Assembly (NCBI GenBank): GCA_007570785.1
Contig: ML664174.1
Span: forward strand, 2,611,504-2,675,503
Length of the DNA stretch: 64,000 nucleotides
Source: Antilocapra americana
Taxonomy: Eukaryota; Chordata; Mammalia; Artiodactyla; Antilocapridae
Direction: 5' to 3'
Below the pieces are notes generated by a model. The model was not told the origin of the DNA. It searched no databases and worked only from the letters and a program-made list of their open reading frames with translations. How positions within the stretch are numbered: position 1 is the first letter of the stretch; each line of letters opens with the position of its first letter. Position numbers and translations under genes: made by a program. Positions 47,731-59,355 of the stretch are shown here, piece by piece.

Positions 47731-48932
47731 CAGTTCAGTCGCTCAGTCATGTCTGACTCTCTGCGACCCAATGGACTGTAGCACTTCAGGTCTCCCTGTC
47801 CATCACCAGCTCCCAGGGTTTACTCAAACTCATGTCTATTGAGTCAGTGATGCCATCCAACCATTTCACCCTCTGTTGTCCCCTTCTCCTCTTGCCTTCA
47901 ATCTTTCCCTGCATCAGAGTGTTCTCTAATGAGTCAGTTCTTCGCATCAGGTGGCCGAAGTACTGGAGTTTCAGCTTCAGCCTCAGTCCTTCCAGTGAAT
48001 ATTCAGGACTGATTTCCTTTAGGATGGACTGGTTGGATCTCCTTGCTGTCCAAGATTCTCAAGAGTCTTGTCCAACACCACAGTTCAAAACCATCAATTC
48101 TTCAGTGCTCGGCTTTCTTTATAGTCTAACTCTCACATCCATACACGACTACTGGAAAAGCCATAGCTTTGACTAGATGGACTTTTGTTGGCAAAGTAAT
48201 GTCTCTGCTTTTTAATATGCTGCCTAGGTTGGTCATAACTTTTCTTCCAAGGAGCAAGCGTCTTTTAATTTCACGGCTGCAATCACCATCTGCAGTGATC
48301 TTGGAACCCCCCCAAAATAAAGTCTGTCACTGTTTCCACTGTTTCCCCATCTGTTTGCCATGAAGTTATGGAACTAGATGCCATGATCTTAGTTTTCTGA
48401 ATGTTGAGCTTTAAGCCAACTTTTTCACTCTCCTCTTTCATTTTCATCAAAAGGCTCTTTGGTTCTTCTTTGCTTTCTGCCATAAGCAGAAAGTGTCATC
48501 TGCATATCTGAGGTTATTGATATTTCTCCCAGCAATCTTGATTCCAGCTTGTGCTTCATCCAGCCCAGTGTTTCTAATGATGTACTCTGCATATAAGTTA
48601 AATAAGCAAGGTGATAATATACAGCCTTGACATACTCCTTTCCTGATTTGGAACTAGTCTGTTGTTCCATGTCCTGTTCTAACTGTTGCTTCCTGATCTG
48701 CATACAGATTTCTCAAGAGGCAGGTCAGGTGGTCTGGTATTCCAATCTCTTAAAGAATTTTCCACAGTTTGTGGTGATCCACACAGTCAAAGGCTTTGGT
48801 GTAGTCAATAAAGCACAAGTAGATGTTTTTCTGGAACTCTCTTGCTTTTTTGGTGATTCAACAAATGTTGGCAATTTGATTTCTTGTTCCTCTGCTTCTT
48901 CTAAATCCAGCTTGAACATCTGGAAATTCACG
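47731..48932 (-). pseudogene. BovB 3' segment: reverse transcriptase pseudogene
   Basis: Read on the minus strand it begins at FPDVQAGFRRSRGTRNQIAN, passes through pieces matching KEYVKAVYYHLAYLTYMQS and SEKVGLKLNIQKTKIMASS, and ends at the BovB 3' end, which appears as cagttcagtcgctcagtcat on the plus strand. These are the middle and C-terminal parts of the RTE reverse transcriptase. Several frameshifts and stops break the frame. RTE-BovB is thought to have entered ruminants by horizontal transfer from squamates. Confidence 0.93.
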
Positions 48933-49716
48933 AAGATTTGATAGACAGAGTGCCGAAATACTATGGACGGAAGTTTGTGACATTGTACAGGAGGCAGGGC
49001 TCAAGACCATCCCCAAGAAAAAGAAATGCAAAAAGGCAAAACGGCTCTCTGAGGAGGTCTTACAAATAGCTGAGAAAAGAAGAGAAGCGAAAGGCAAAGG
49101 AGAAAAGGAAAGATATTCCCATTTGGATGCAGAGTTCCAAAAAATAACAAAGAGAGATAAGAAAGCCTTCCTCAGTGATCAATGCAAAGAAATAGAGGAA
49201 AACAATACAATGGGAAAGACTAGAGATCTCTTCAAGAAAATTAGAAATACCAAGGGAATATTTCATGCAAAGAGGGGCTCAATAGAGGACAGAAATGGTA
49301 TGGACCTGACAGAAGTAAAAGCTATTAAGAAGAGGTGGCAAGAATACACAGAAGAACTATACAAAAAAGATCTTCACGACCCAGATAATCACAGTGGTGT
49401 GATCACTCACCTAGAGCCAGACATCCTGGAATGCGAAGTCAAGTGGGCCTTAGGAAGCATTACTATGAATAAAGCTAGTGGAGATGATGGAATTCCAGTT
49501 GAGTTATTTCAAATCTTAAAAGATGATGCTGTGAAAGTGCTTCACTCAATATGGCAGCAAATTTGGAAAACTCAGCAGTGGCCACAGGACTGGAAAAGGT
49601 CAGTTTTTATTCCAGTCCCAAAGAAAGACAATGCCAAAGACTGCTCAAACTACCACACAATTGCACTCATCTCACATGTAGTAAAGTAATGCTCAAAATT
49701 CTTCAAGCCAGGCTTC
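48933..49716 (+). pseudogene. BovB inverted 5' segment: endonuclease-RT linker and RT N-terminus
   Basis: The plus-strand frame starts mid-ORF2 at RFDRQSAEILWTEVC and remains open from about 48941 to a TAA at 49687-49689. It includes KRWQEYTEELYKKDLHDPD, NKASGDDGIPVELFQI and DWKRSVFIPVPKK, the start of the reverse transcriptase. It ends in KILQARLQ, the position just before FPDVQAG in BovB, so the two segments nearly abut in the parent element. It lacks a promoter and an ATG at its start and is a LINE relic. Confidence 0.92.
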
Positions 49717-50239
49717 AACATCCTCAGATACTCTGGGACTTAAAATTGAAGCCAGGCATCCCCTGTGCCAGCCAGCTGACTCCCACTTGCCTCCTGCCAC
49801 CTGCGGAAACTCCGGGAAGAGGTGAATGCCCTAAGAGGAAGCCTTAGGCTCACGATACTTCCTGGGTTTCATTCTCTCCTGGAAACCCACCAGCAGGAGT
49901 TCAGACTACAAGCCGCAAGATTCAGGTCTCTCTCTGCTCCTATTGCTCTGCCTATCACCATCTGATTCCTCCTCTTTCAGCTCTAAAGCCTTCAATGTTT
50001 GCCTACTGTCTTCAGGGGGAGAAAGTACAAATTCCTTAGGAAGACACCCAAGGTCCCCCAGATCTGGCTCCTACATACTTTTTTATTTTTGCATTTCCCC
50101 ACAAGGAACTCCTTCCAAAAGCAGACATCTTCTTGGGAGAGTTCTTTTTAGATCTAACTTGGAATTATGAGATGTCAGGGAACACTAAAGCCATTAAATT
50201 TTGTGAGTTCACACATATAAGGATATAGCACTTATACTT

Positions 50240-50430
50240 ATTCAAAGAGTTTTCAGGGCTATTGGCTCATTTGATTTCTCAAAAACCCTTGGAGGGCTTA
50301 GAGAAGACATCATCCCCATTTTACAGATGAGAAATCCAAGGCACAAAACATCAAGATCCTTGCCTGAGACCACAAGGCAAGCGGGTGGCAATGTAGCTCT
50401 CCTGATGCCCCAGTATTGAGAACAGAACTC
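50240..50430 (+). repeat. MIR remnant
   Basis: tcatccccattttacagatg and ctgagaccacaaggcaagcg, the typical MIR 3' order. Confidence 0.6.
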
Positions 50431-52019
50431 AATCCCTAGCATAAAGAACTGAGTCCATAAAAAAAATCATGGCTCATTTTTCTTCTTTTTCTCCCCTCAC
50501 AAAGCTAAATCTGTGAAGTTGGAACGACACAGCAAACAGCCGAGGGCTATGATCACAGTCCACAGATCTTTATGGAAGATTTGATCTTGGCCCAAATTTT
50601 CAAAGAAGCCCAACAAATAGGCAAAACACAAGTGCGAATGCTGGGCCCATGCTGACCGGGCGTCTTGTGGGATATTTCCACAGGAAGCAAACACAGGCAA
50701 TTAACTTTGCTATAACAATGCCTGTGGTCACATGAAAAAACAAAACCCTCAGAGAGAGCTTACACCCCATCCCCTGGGGCCCATTTTGAATGAATCCATA
50801 AATGTGGCTCAGCCTTCACTCCAGCTACTGACCCCAGATACTCACATGTTTATCAGTTCTTTGACCACTGTTGGGTGGCTTCTGATCCCATTAGGGGAAG
50901 GGAGGGGGGTGTTCCAAAGGGCTTAGGTGTCATCATTCCCACTTCTCAGATGGGCAAACTGAGTGACCGCAAGCAAGCGTAAAGGGCTTACAGGAACAGT
51001 CCTACAGGCCTAGACAGAGCATGTGGCTAGGATCAGAGCCTGCTCCCCAGCTTGGGGATTTTCTCTGGGGACCAGAGTTTCCCCAGGTCTCTGCATGACA
51101 ACCAGACCCTCAGCTCTGATAACCCAGGAGCAGTGCTAACTGGGCAGTAGACCTGATCGGCAAGTCGGGAGACCTGAGAGTGAGTTCTGGCTGGATTTTA
51201 GCCCTCTCCCCCTTACCTGGGAACCTTGAAATCACACCTGTGCAGCTGCTGCAGGCAGCAGTGAGGATCATGGTACTTACTGACTGACTTCCCCTTGGCC
51301 GTGGGCGCAATAATACTCAACCCTGATGCAGAAACATTCATGGAGATTGGTGGGTTACTGTTACTATACCAAGGTCTCCTCTAACCTTCTCTCCCATATA
51401 AATGCAAGATCAATTGTTCCCACCCCATTATCTTCTATCTTTCTGGACTTCTTGAAATGTTTCAATGATTTTCATGATATATTATTCAGCACAGTGGTCT
51501 CAAACTCTGGCTTCCCTGTCTACTTCTTTATGTCCTTCAAACTTTATGTCCTAAGAATGGTTTTTATATTTTTAAGTGGCTGAGAAAAATCAAAAGAAGA
51601 ATAATGTTTCATGAGCTTTCAGAGTCCAGAAATAAAGGTTTTCAACACAGCCATGCCCACTTATTTATGTATTTTCCACTGTACACTGCGACAGTGTAGC
51701 TGTTTTGGTATGGTAGAATTGAGGAGTAGTAATATAGACTATATGACCTACAAGGCGCAAAATTTAAACTGTCTGGCCATTCACAGAAGTTCAGCCTTTT
51801 AAACCAACTCCTAGTTTAGTGTAAAAGGCAGGCCACAGAATCAACCTATTTGCCTAGCCACTCTATATACATAAACCGAGAGAGGAAAAAAATACTAGAA
51901 TAGGGGTTATCTCTGGGTACTAAGGTTTCATACAATTATTTGAATTTTTTTAACCAAATCTGTTAAACACAAAAGTATAAGGAAAGAATATTAATGACAT
52001 TAATAAAATAAAATTGCTG

Positions 52020-52175
52020 TGGGCCAGACATTGTTAGTTGTTGATATGTTTTATTTCACCTAATTCCTTTCTCACAGTATAGGTACCATTGTACTTCTGT
52101 ACAGATGAGGGAAGAAGACTCAGGGAGTTTAAGGAGCTTGCTCAAGGTCACAGCACTAGTGAGAAGCACTTGGTT
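52020..52175 (+). repeat. MIR remnant
   Basis: tttatttcacctaattcctt, agatgagggaagaagactca and gagcttgctcaaggtcacag. Confidence 0.65.
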
Positions 52176-52356
52176 TACTTACAATGAAAACACACTTGAG
52201 AAACAAAACGGAATGTGCTGAAAAGAGAAACTGGTTTAGGGAGAGTGCTTTACTAGAAGTCACAGAATCCCAATCCTAACAGACAATGAGGAGGTTACAA
52301 ATGCTTTCTTTGGGTATCCACATGTCTAGTCTACTTCAGTAAGGACATACAATACC

Positions 52357-52434
52357 TTGGGTTGGCCAAAAAGTTCATTGGAGATTTTCTATACAATGTT
52401 AACGAAAACCAAAGGAACTTTTTGGCCAACCCAA
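52357..52434. mobile_element. Mariner-type MITE (palindromic)
   Basis: ttgggttggccaaaaagttc at the left and its exact inverse, gaactttttggccaacccaa, at the right bracket a 38-bp centre. The right end is followed by TA. It is a non-coding mariner derivative of the kind common in ruminants. Confidence 0.9.
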
Positions 52435-52639
52435 TAGTTGTGAGTATGTACCTGAAAGATGGCAGAGAACCATGCTAATGGAGGGTGTATGTCCAGAAGC
52501 ACGTCAAGGCATGATGTGCTGACTTCCCAAGCTTTCCCATCAAATATTTCTTGACTTAGTAACAATATAAATGTCAAGAAATACTTGATAGGAATAGTGA
52601 CCAGATTTCAATACTCAGTTGACTAACCTGTGATGCTTG

Positions 52640-52865
52640 CACACATAGAATGCGTGTGTTAAGTCGCTTCAGTCGTGTGCGACTCTTTGTGACACTATGG
52701 TCTGTAGCCTGTCGGGCTCCTGTGTCCACGGGGATTCTCCAGGCAGAATGCTGGAGTGTGTTGCCATGCCGTCCTCCAGGGGATCTTCCCAATTCAGGGA
52801 TCGAACCTACATCTCTTACGTCTCCTGCATTGGCAGGCAGGTTCTTTACCGTGAGTGCCACCAGC
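52640..52865 (-). mobile_element. Bov-tA SINE
   Basis: gttaagtcgcttcagtcgtg through ttctttaccgtgagtgccac. Confidence 0.93.
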
Positions 52866-54554
52866 CAGGCAATGACCGGGTAGAACTGATATGATTATAC
52901 TGCTGCTGCTAGTTGGCACTGTGAGTTTGGAGCTGCTCTGTGGTGATGTGGGATAAAGCAAATGACATGAAAAACTAATGCTGTCATCAATAGTGCCTTT
53001 GAAAACCAGGTTTCTAGAAAAAGGAGGCACAGAAAGAAAGAGGTTAAATAAAATCCCCTGTAGTTTTGAATTTGAATGCAAAGTATCAGTATGGATTCAT
53101 CATGTATTTTCATCAGAAACAACAACCACCTATTATCTAGTTTGGACCACTGGAAAAGTTTAAAAATGATGACCAACTCAGGAACAATGAGTGCCTCTAA
53201 ATGCCCAGATTATCGTCTCTAAAAATATTTGCCACCAAGAAGTACAAGGGCTTCTTGGATTCTTGAAGAACTAGCTGATTCCAGGTCTGGGGAAGGGCTT
53301 GGATCATTGTAGCTTCCCTGATATTTGGATGACATCAAAGACTACCAGGGTCATGTCAGAAGGAGCCGACTGGCCAGAGATGGCACAATGCAAGCAGCAA
53401 TAACAATAATAAACCAAATGGATTAAAACATATCAAACATGCTTAAACCCATGGGTTTACAAGGATACTAAAAAACACACAAAAACACCCTAGTTGGTCA
53501 TCATTGGAAGATGACCGTAATCTATTCATTATTTTTAAAATTGGCAAATAGAGGAAATGATTCAAACATATGTTCCATCTTTCCTGTGTGAATTGTATTA
53601 CTAGATAATCAAATGGCAGATGTATTTGACTATTTGTATTTCACTTAATAAATGAAATAAGAATGACAGGATTAGACATCATTTTCTAGCCCCTAATTAA
53701 CTGATGGATCTAAACTATGAACATTAATGGCTGCGAAAACCACAAAGGGAGACAGCTAGACATCATATGCCTTCTGACAAGAGAGTATAGCACAGTCTAG
53801 GAAGTAGTTTTGCCCACAAAAATCAAGCTAAAATCTGATTAAATATCTAAGTCAAACTAGCAATTTATAGGAAATGTAGATGGTAGAAGGACACATTAAA
53901 TAGCAACACAAGGTTGCAAGCAGAAAAATCCAGGCTGTGGAATCTCTCCAGCACAAAAGACCTAACTTCTTCCTTCAATAAACTGCAAGGGTGAGGAGAA
54001 CACAAAAGGAGCCTGTAGATTACAATATACTTAAAAGAAAAGGCGATCTACATGTGTAGGCCTTATTTGGATTCTGATTTTGAATAAGAATTTAAAAATG
54101 GCATTTAGGAAATACTATGAACTTGAACGCTTGTATGACATTCGATGATATTAAGAGATAATTGCTAATTTCTTAAGGAATTGCAGGAATGTTAAGACCA
54201 AAGGGCAAGTTTCTTTTAGAGATACATACCTAAGTATTTACAGATGGAAAGGTTAAGTCTTGGATTTGTTTTAAAACTAATGGTGAAAAAGTAGGTGGGG
54301 ACACAGATAAAATGAGATCGGTCTTATATCGATGACTGTTGAGGCTGGATGAGGATTCACAAAGTTTCTACTTTTCCATAAAAAAAAATGCTCACAAGTT
54401 TCAATGATAAAACATTAAAATAAATCCTTTCTGACATCTTGCTCAGAGTGACAATATTGGGCAGGGAGTATGATGGCTCTGACAGATGCCCTTTCTCTCA
54501 TGTTTTGTGAATGATGGAGAGTTGAGTATCGGGCTTCAGACTGTTCTTCTGGGA

Positions 54555-54654
54555 ACTTCTCCATCACCCATGGAGCTTCTCCATCACCCACGGTGCTTCT
54601 CTATCACCCACAGGGCTTCTCCATCACTTATGAAGCTTCTCCATCATTCTCCTC
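54555..54654. repeat. 20-bp minisatellite, five copies
   Basis: Five head-to-tail units of the form gcttctccatcacccacggt with 1-7 differences each, spanning exactly 100 bp. Confidence 0.93.
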
Positions 54655-55907
54655 ACCAGGATAATGTCACTATGTGCTTGGAACACATGCACACACACAT
54701 ACAAAAATCTATCAGGAAGAAAAAAGATTTCTTGTGACTTAAATATTTCTCTTTGAAGCTGCAGAGGGTGTGAGGGACTCAGATTTCATAAAGCTAAGCC
54801 ACTGAACTCTACAAAACCAAATCTCCCGGGCCCAGACATTCACTGGAACTCACGACCAGGGGGTCACATGAAAAGATGGTTGTGGTGTTGAGGCTGCTAA
54901 GTGTTTCCGTTCTGAAGTTCTGAGCAAATAATAAGGCAAATCGGGATGAGGAGGACAGTTTCTCTTCTCATGCCATTATCTGCACTGGGACTGAGTTTTC
55001 TGAATTAGATGATAATGTCTGTGGGAGGGCAGTTCTCCCCTGGGGACCCCACAGATGTGAGAAATGAAGAGTGTTGAGGAGACACAGGAAAACCTTAAGC
55101 CCCATCACCGGGTGTGGGATGGTGGAAGGAAACAGAAGTTCGGGGCCAGGAAGTGAGAAACGGATCTGATGTTTATCTCTAGAGATGCATCTCCCAGCCC
55201 TTAGGTTAAGCTTGCTGTTTAGGGTGGCTTCTGTTTCTTCCACCAGCTTCCTAAGCATCTGTGTGCTCACTGTGCTGTGCGGGGTCGTGTGTCCCCCCCT
55301 GCGTCACCTCCCGGCCTGCCAACCCATGGGCTCCTTGCACCCCAGAGCTCTTCACTTATTAGTGACATCACCTGTTTTCCTGCCTTGCTCTCCCACTAGT
55401 CTTTGACCTCCTTGAGGTCAGGGGTTTTGGTCTGTTCCCAATGGTATCTCATCACATGGCACGAGGCATGGAATTCAGACGTGCTCCCCAAACATCACTG
55501 CGGGATTGGCGGGTCACAGTGCAGGGTGGCGGTTATGACCGTGGTCTTGACCCCTGACCCTCCAGCCCACTCTCCCCACTTTGCTGATGCTGTGCCCTAC
55601 TTTCCAGATTCTACTATGACTTACTATAGGACTTCAGGTTTTGTAAAACACTTCTGAGATTTTCCTGGAAAAAACACACACATAATGGTAAATTTCTATT
55701 TCTACGTAATAACATAACTCATTTGGGAAAGCAGTCCTCCTGGAATTGCACTGGACATCCACCTGGAATGGTCCCCATTGATGGCCTCATCAATAAAGGC
55801 CGAGATTATAACTACATACAACACCTTGGATGTGTGTTCAAGGAGTGGGGTGGTGGAGTTGACACATGAATATCTTGGGAAAGAACTATTTGATGAGATG
55901 AGCAAAC

Positions 55908-56094
55908 CTGGGCATCTTCGAATGTGTATCTCCCTCCATCCTTGACGTTCTGACTGGTTATCTCATAGCTGTGAGAATCCAGGTTGATTGCACTTGGGGC
56001 CCCGGGAGCCAGAAACTCTTGCCAGATTTCTTCCACCCTCCTGGCCACATCCTGGAGGGGCTGTTTCTTGAGATCTTGGACTGCCAACCAGAAC
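55908..56094 (-). CDS. RGS6: RGS6 exon encoding most of the RGS domain
   Basis: This 187-nt exon starts with the last base of a split codon and then reads 62 residues, from [16 protein letters not shown] to [10 protein letters not shown]. It forms the central helices of the RGS domain, the nine-helix bundle that binds the switch regions of Galpha-i/o and speeds GTP hydrolysis. Diagnostic R7 stretches are [20 protein letters not shown] and SQNVKDGG. The Asn of SQNV corresponds by family alignment to the Galpha-contacting Asn of RGS4 (N128). The acceptor is tgtttcag, preceded by a pyrimidine-rich run; the donor is CAG|GTTTGC, a weak match to GTRAGT. The preceding exon, which should end in ...SENLR, was searched for by eye from 56.1 to 64 kb and not found. 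No stop or frameshift interrupts the exon. Confidence 0.97.
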
Positions 56095-56339
56095 CTGAAA
56101 CAGAAGCACAAGGACAGTTCGTTCCAGGGGCTCCGTCAGTAGCTGCTCTGTTGGACATGGTCCCAGAACTGACATCCCGTGGCACTCATTCTGCACCCCC
56201 AGCTGTCCCAGCAGCTATGTCACGAAGGCTGCAGGGACTGCTGAGAATACAAAGGTGCTCCATCATTGCACTAAATGCATGTTAGAAGACCGCCTTGCTT
56301 CTGGTTATCAAAAAGATTTTTTCTCTCTCTGCATCAAGG

Positions 56340-56560
56340 TGTTTCAGCCTCGGTACTGTTGCCATTTTGGGCTGGATAATTCTCTGTTGTAAGAGTCACC
56401 CTGTACATAGAAAGATATGTAGTAGCAACCTTGGGTTTGACCCATCAGATGCCAGGCGCATCCTCTCGGCACTTGTGACAACCAGAAAGTTCCTGGCCAT
56501 TACCGAATGTCTTCTGGGAGGTAAATTCAGCCTTGGGATAGAACTACTGTTTGACATAGA
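56340..56560 (+). mobile_element. MER5A (hAT-Charlie) DNA transposon remnant
   Basis: ataattctctgttgtaagag, tttgacccatcagatgccag, gtgacaaccagaaagttcct and attaccgaatgtcttctggg follow the MER5A order. Confidence 0.8.
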
Positions 56561-56764
56561 AGCCACGACCTAGACAATGTGAGTCCCTTTTCCATATCTG
56601 GTGGGGATCAGTTGGAGGTATTCAAATGAAAGAAAGATCCCAGAAGCAATAGTACCTTGGAGCCATGAAGAATATTTGAGCTGCAAGGACCCAGCCATAC
56701 AAGCTGTGGATGGAGAAACTGAGCTTATTTGCAGCATCAATGCGGGCATGGTGCTCGGCATGTT

Positions 56765-56905
56765 CCCTGGAGGCGGGCATGGCAACCCGCTCCAGTATTC
56801 TTGCCTGGAGAATCCAGGCAAGGACTGGGCTTGGACTGCAGCCCGCCAGGCTTCTCTGTCAATGGGGTTGCAAAGAGTTGGACACAACTGAGCGACTACG
56901 CACAG
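56765..56905 (+). mobile_element. Bov-tA SINE, 5' truncated
   Basis: ctggaggcgggcatggcaac through gacacaactgagcgactacg, with a cacagcaca tail. Confidence 0.9.
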
Positions 56906-59199
56906 CACAATACAGGTGCTCAATAAATGGCTGTTGGATTGCAGGTACGCTCATCTGGAGCGAAGCTGGGGATCCCTCTACAAAAGATTCTCCAGGGGGT
57001 GCTGGAGAGAGAAGCCTCCTGCTCACGACTATGTTTGCCTCTCGTGAACCCCTCAGCATCTGCGTGGCGCTGGAGGGCTGGGTGAGCGCGGTGAGCTCTT
57101 TTCTGCTGAGAACAGCAGCAGCCAGGGCCAAAGCTTGAACAACAGCTCCCTGGGTCGTGACGATGGTTCCCAAGGCAACCCTGGAGAGGGATTTCAGCAG
57201 GACTCAGGTCTGGGTGGCGCATTTTGTGCCCTGTGAACAGAACAGGCCAGTTTCCCCATCGATGAGATGAGAGGACAGGTCCCTGGCTGTGTGGTTCCTG
57301 CAGCCACGGGAATCACACGTACTCAAGTCAACGAAAGGGCAGGAGCAAGAGAAGCTGAACCATGACATGGAGGAAGGTGCATGCAATCTGTCATCGAATT
57401 TCACCCAAAGTAAGCGGCACTCTTTTTTTTTTTTTTTAGGTTTAGCATGTTTTTTTGTTGCTGTTCAGAGAAGTGTGTGGAGCCATGTGCATGGCCTAAA
57501 GGTGCCACCCAGTGGCCACCTCGGGTAACGCAGCTTCATTTCCACCAGGAAAGAAGACTTGGGGGGGGGCGGGGGCGTGGTCTCTGCGTGTGGGTCTGTG
57601 TTTGGGAGAGACAGGAGCTCTCCCCCTGATTTACCGTTTGGGATTCTGATGATCTCCCTGAAGAAAACCCTCATGGTTCCCTCGCTGGTCCTGAAGACCA
57701 AGAGGCAGGGAGGAGACTTGATGGCTTCACTCAACCGGAGGGTGAGGAAGTCCTGCTCCCAGCTGCGCTGCCCTCTTAGCACCGCTGTATCTTTCTGGGC
57801 CTCTCTCTCCTCCTGGCACAGTGGGTACAGAGCAGGGGGAGAGGGTATGTGGTCGGGTCCGAGCACGTCCCATCCCGGTGTAACTCTGAAATGCTCTCGG
57901 CCCCGTGGGTGGGTGCTGTGGAGGGAGCCACATGGTGACCACAGGCTGGTAGGGGCCTGGGTGGTAAGACCCGGGGCTCCGGCCACTGACATTGGCCCCA
58001 CTTGCCCTTTAACACCAGCCCCCTATCTTTCTGCTCATTTCAGGGCTTTCATAATCATGTCCTCTGGCTACCCAGGGAGAGGGAAACAGTTGCCAGTCTT
58101 TACAGAGCCCAGATCGGTGGCGGTGGTGGAGGTGGGTAGACTTCAAAGGCGGCTGCTAACTGTTCAGTTGTTCAGAAGAGCCCTTGCAGCTCAGCTGGGG
58201 GGGGGTCTCCTCCACCCCCTCGGCCATTCCCTAAGGTTCCCTCGGTCTCTCTGCACCCCCACTCCCACCAAGGTCTGCCATGAAATGGAGGAGGTGGCCA
58301 AGTGCTTTCAAGTGAAAATGGTCAGCTGGTGGTGACAAAGGCTTTCTTCTCCCAGAGGACCATGTTTGATGGGCAGGTAAAATTTAGGAAATCGGCTCTA
58401 AAGAGAGGAGCTAGTGTTGGTTTTTCAAAGGCCTGAAAGGAGGGCTGATGTGCAGCTTGGTGAGTCCCTGGCAGCCCTAGGGAGTCACCTCTGGCTGAGT
58501 CCTGGGCTGGAAGCAATTCCTTTGGGCCAGCGTCCATCCCAAGCCTCCCGGACTCTGCAATTTCTCACACAAATGAGGACACCTGGGCGACTTCCTGACG
58601 CCTCAGTCGGGGTCATATGGGCATCACCTTGCGTCCCTTGTCTCAGTCTGCTCTGAGATGGAGCTCTGGGGAGGTCCCGAGGACCTGCAGCTTCTGAAAG
58701 CCACAGGCTTTGGTTCCTGAGGCCTCAGCAGTCCTTTTGGCAGAATGAGTTGGGAGCCACATTAATGCACATCACTCAGCTGGGTATAGAGAAGTCTGGG
58801 GTGGGTGGGAAGGGAAATTTCTGAATCAAATTTAATCAACTTTTACACAAAAAAATCAAAGGTTCTCTTTATCAGATAAAACCAAGAATTTAAAAAGAAG
58901 TATAAAAAGAAACAACAGGCATGCTGGAGGAGGAGAAATAGAAGGAGGAGCTGGAGGGGGAAGAAGGGGAGGGGAGGACAGGGAAGAAGAGGGATGACAA
59001 CCCCAGACAGCAGGCTTCTCTCCCTGCACGCATGGGGACCCTCTCGGCCTTTGGTCTGCCTTGGAGATGACCTGCCTTATTTCTCTCAGGTGACAGCAAA
59101 AACGCTGTTACAACCCCATCCTGACACCCCATGTGTGTTTCCCATCACCGGCTTCAAAGAACCTTCGTGCCAGTTTGAAATTCAGTACAGGCTTGGTTT

Positions 59200-59355
59200 C
59201 CCTTGTGGCTCAGCTGGTAAAGAATCCGCCCGCAATGTGGGAGACCTGGGTTTGATCCCCAGGTTGGGAAGATCCCCTGGAGAAGGGAAAAGCTACCCAC
59301 TCCAGTATTCTGGCCTGGAGAATTCCATGGACATGACTGACCAACTTTTACTTTC
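59200..59355 (+). mobile_element. Bov-tA SINE with target duplication
   Basis: cccttgtggctcagctggta through gacatgactgaccaac. A perfect 13-bp duplication, acaggcttggttt, lies at 59187-59199 and 59356-59368. Confidence 0.95.

Larger units (their letters stand above)
47731..49716 (-). mobile_element. BovB (RTE) LINE, 5' truncated with internal inversion
   Basis: A single insertion of about 2 kb is made of two BovB segments in opposite orientation. The element's 3' part lies at 47731-48932 on the minus strand and its more 5' part at 48933-49716 on the plus strand. The same 13-bp sequence, aacatcctcagat, flanks the whole unit at 47718-47730 and 49717-49729, so both parts entered together. This is the geometry of twin priming. 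No intact ORF2 remains. Confidence 0.93.
38884..55907 (-). other. RGS6: RGS6 intron (about 17 kb)
   Basis: The contents are an L1 3' fragment, one long CHR SINE, a BovB 3' fragment, an L2 remnant, an L1 fragment split by a Bov-tA, the inverted BovB copy at 47.7-49.7 kb, MIRs, a mariner MITE and a 20-bp minisatellite. Two AT-rich blocks, about 45.9-47.7 kb and 52.9-54.5 kb, contain no repeat I recognise and no exon. Confidence 0.85.

Noticed and set aside
49123..49689. 188-codon frame with reverse transcriptase similarity
   Set aside because: It is the inverted part of a dead BovB insertion, starts at TTG and ends before the catalytic motifs, so it is not a host gene.
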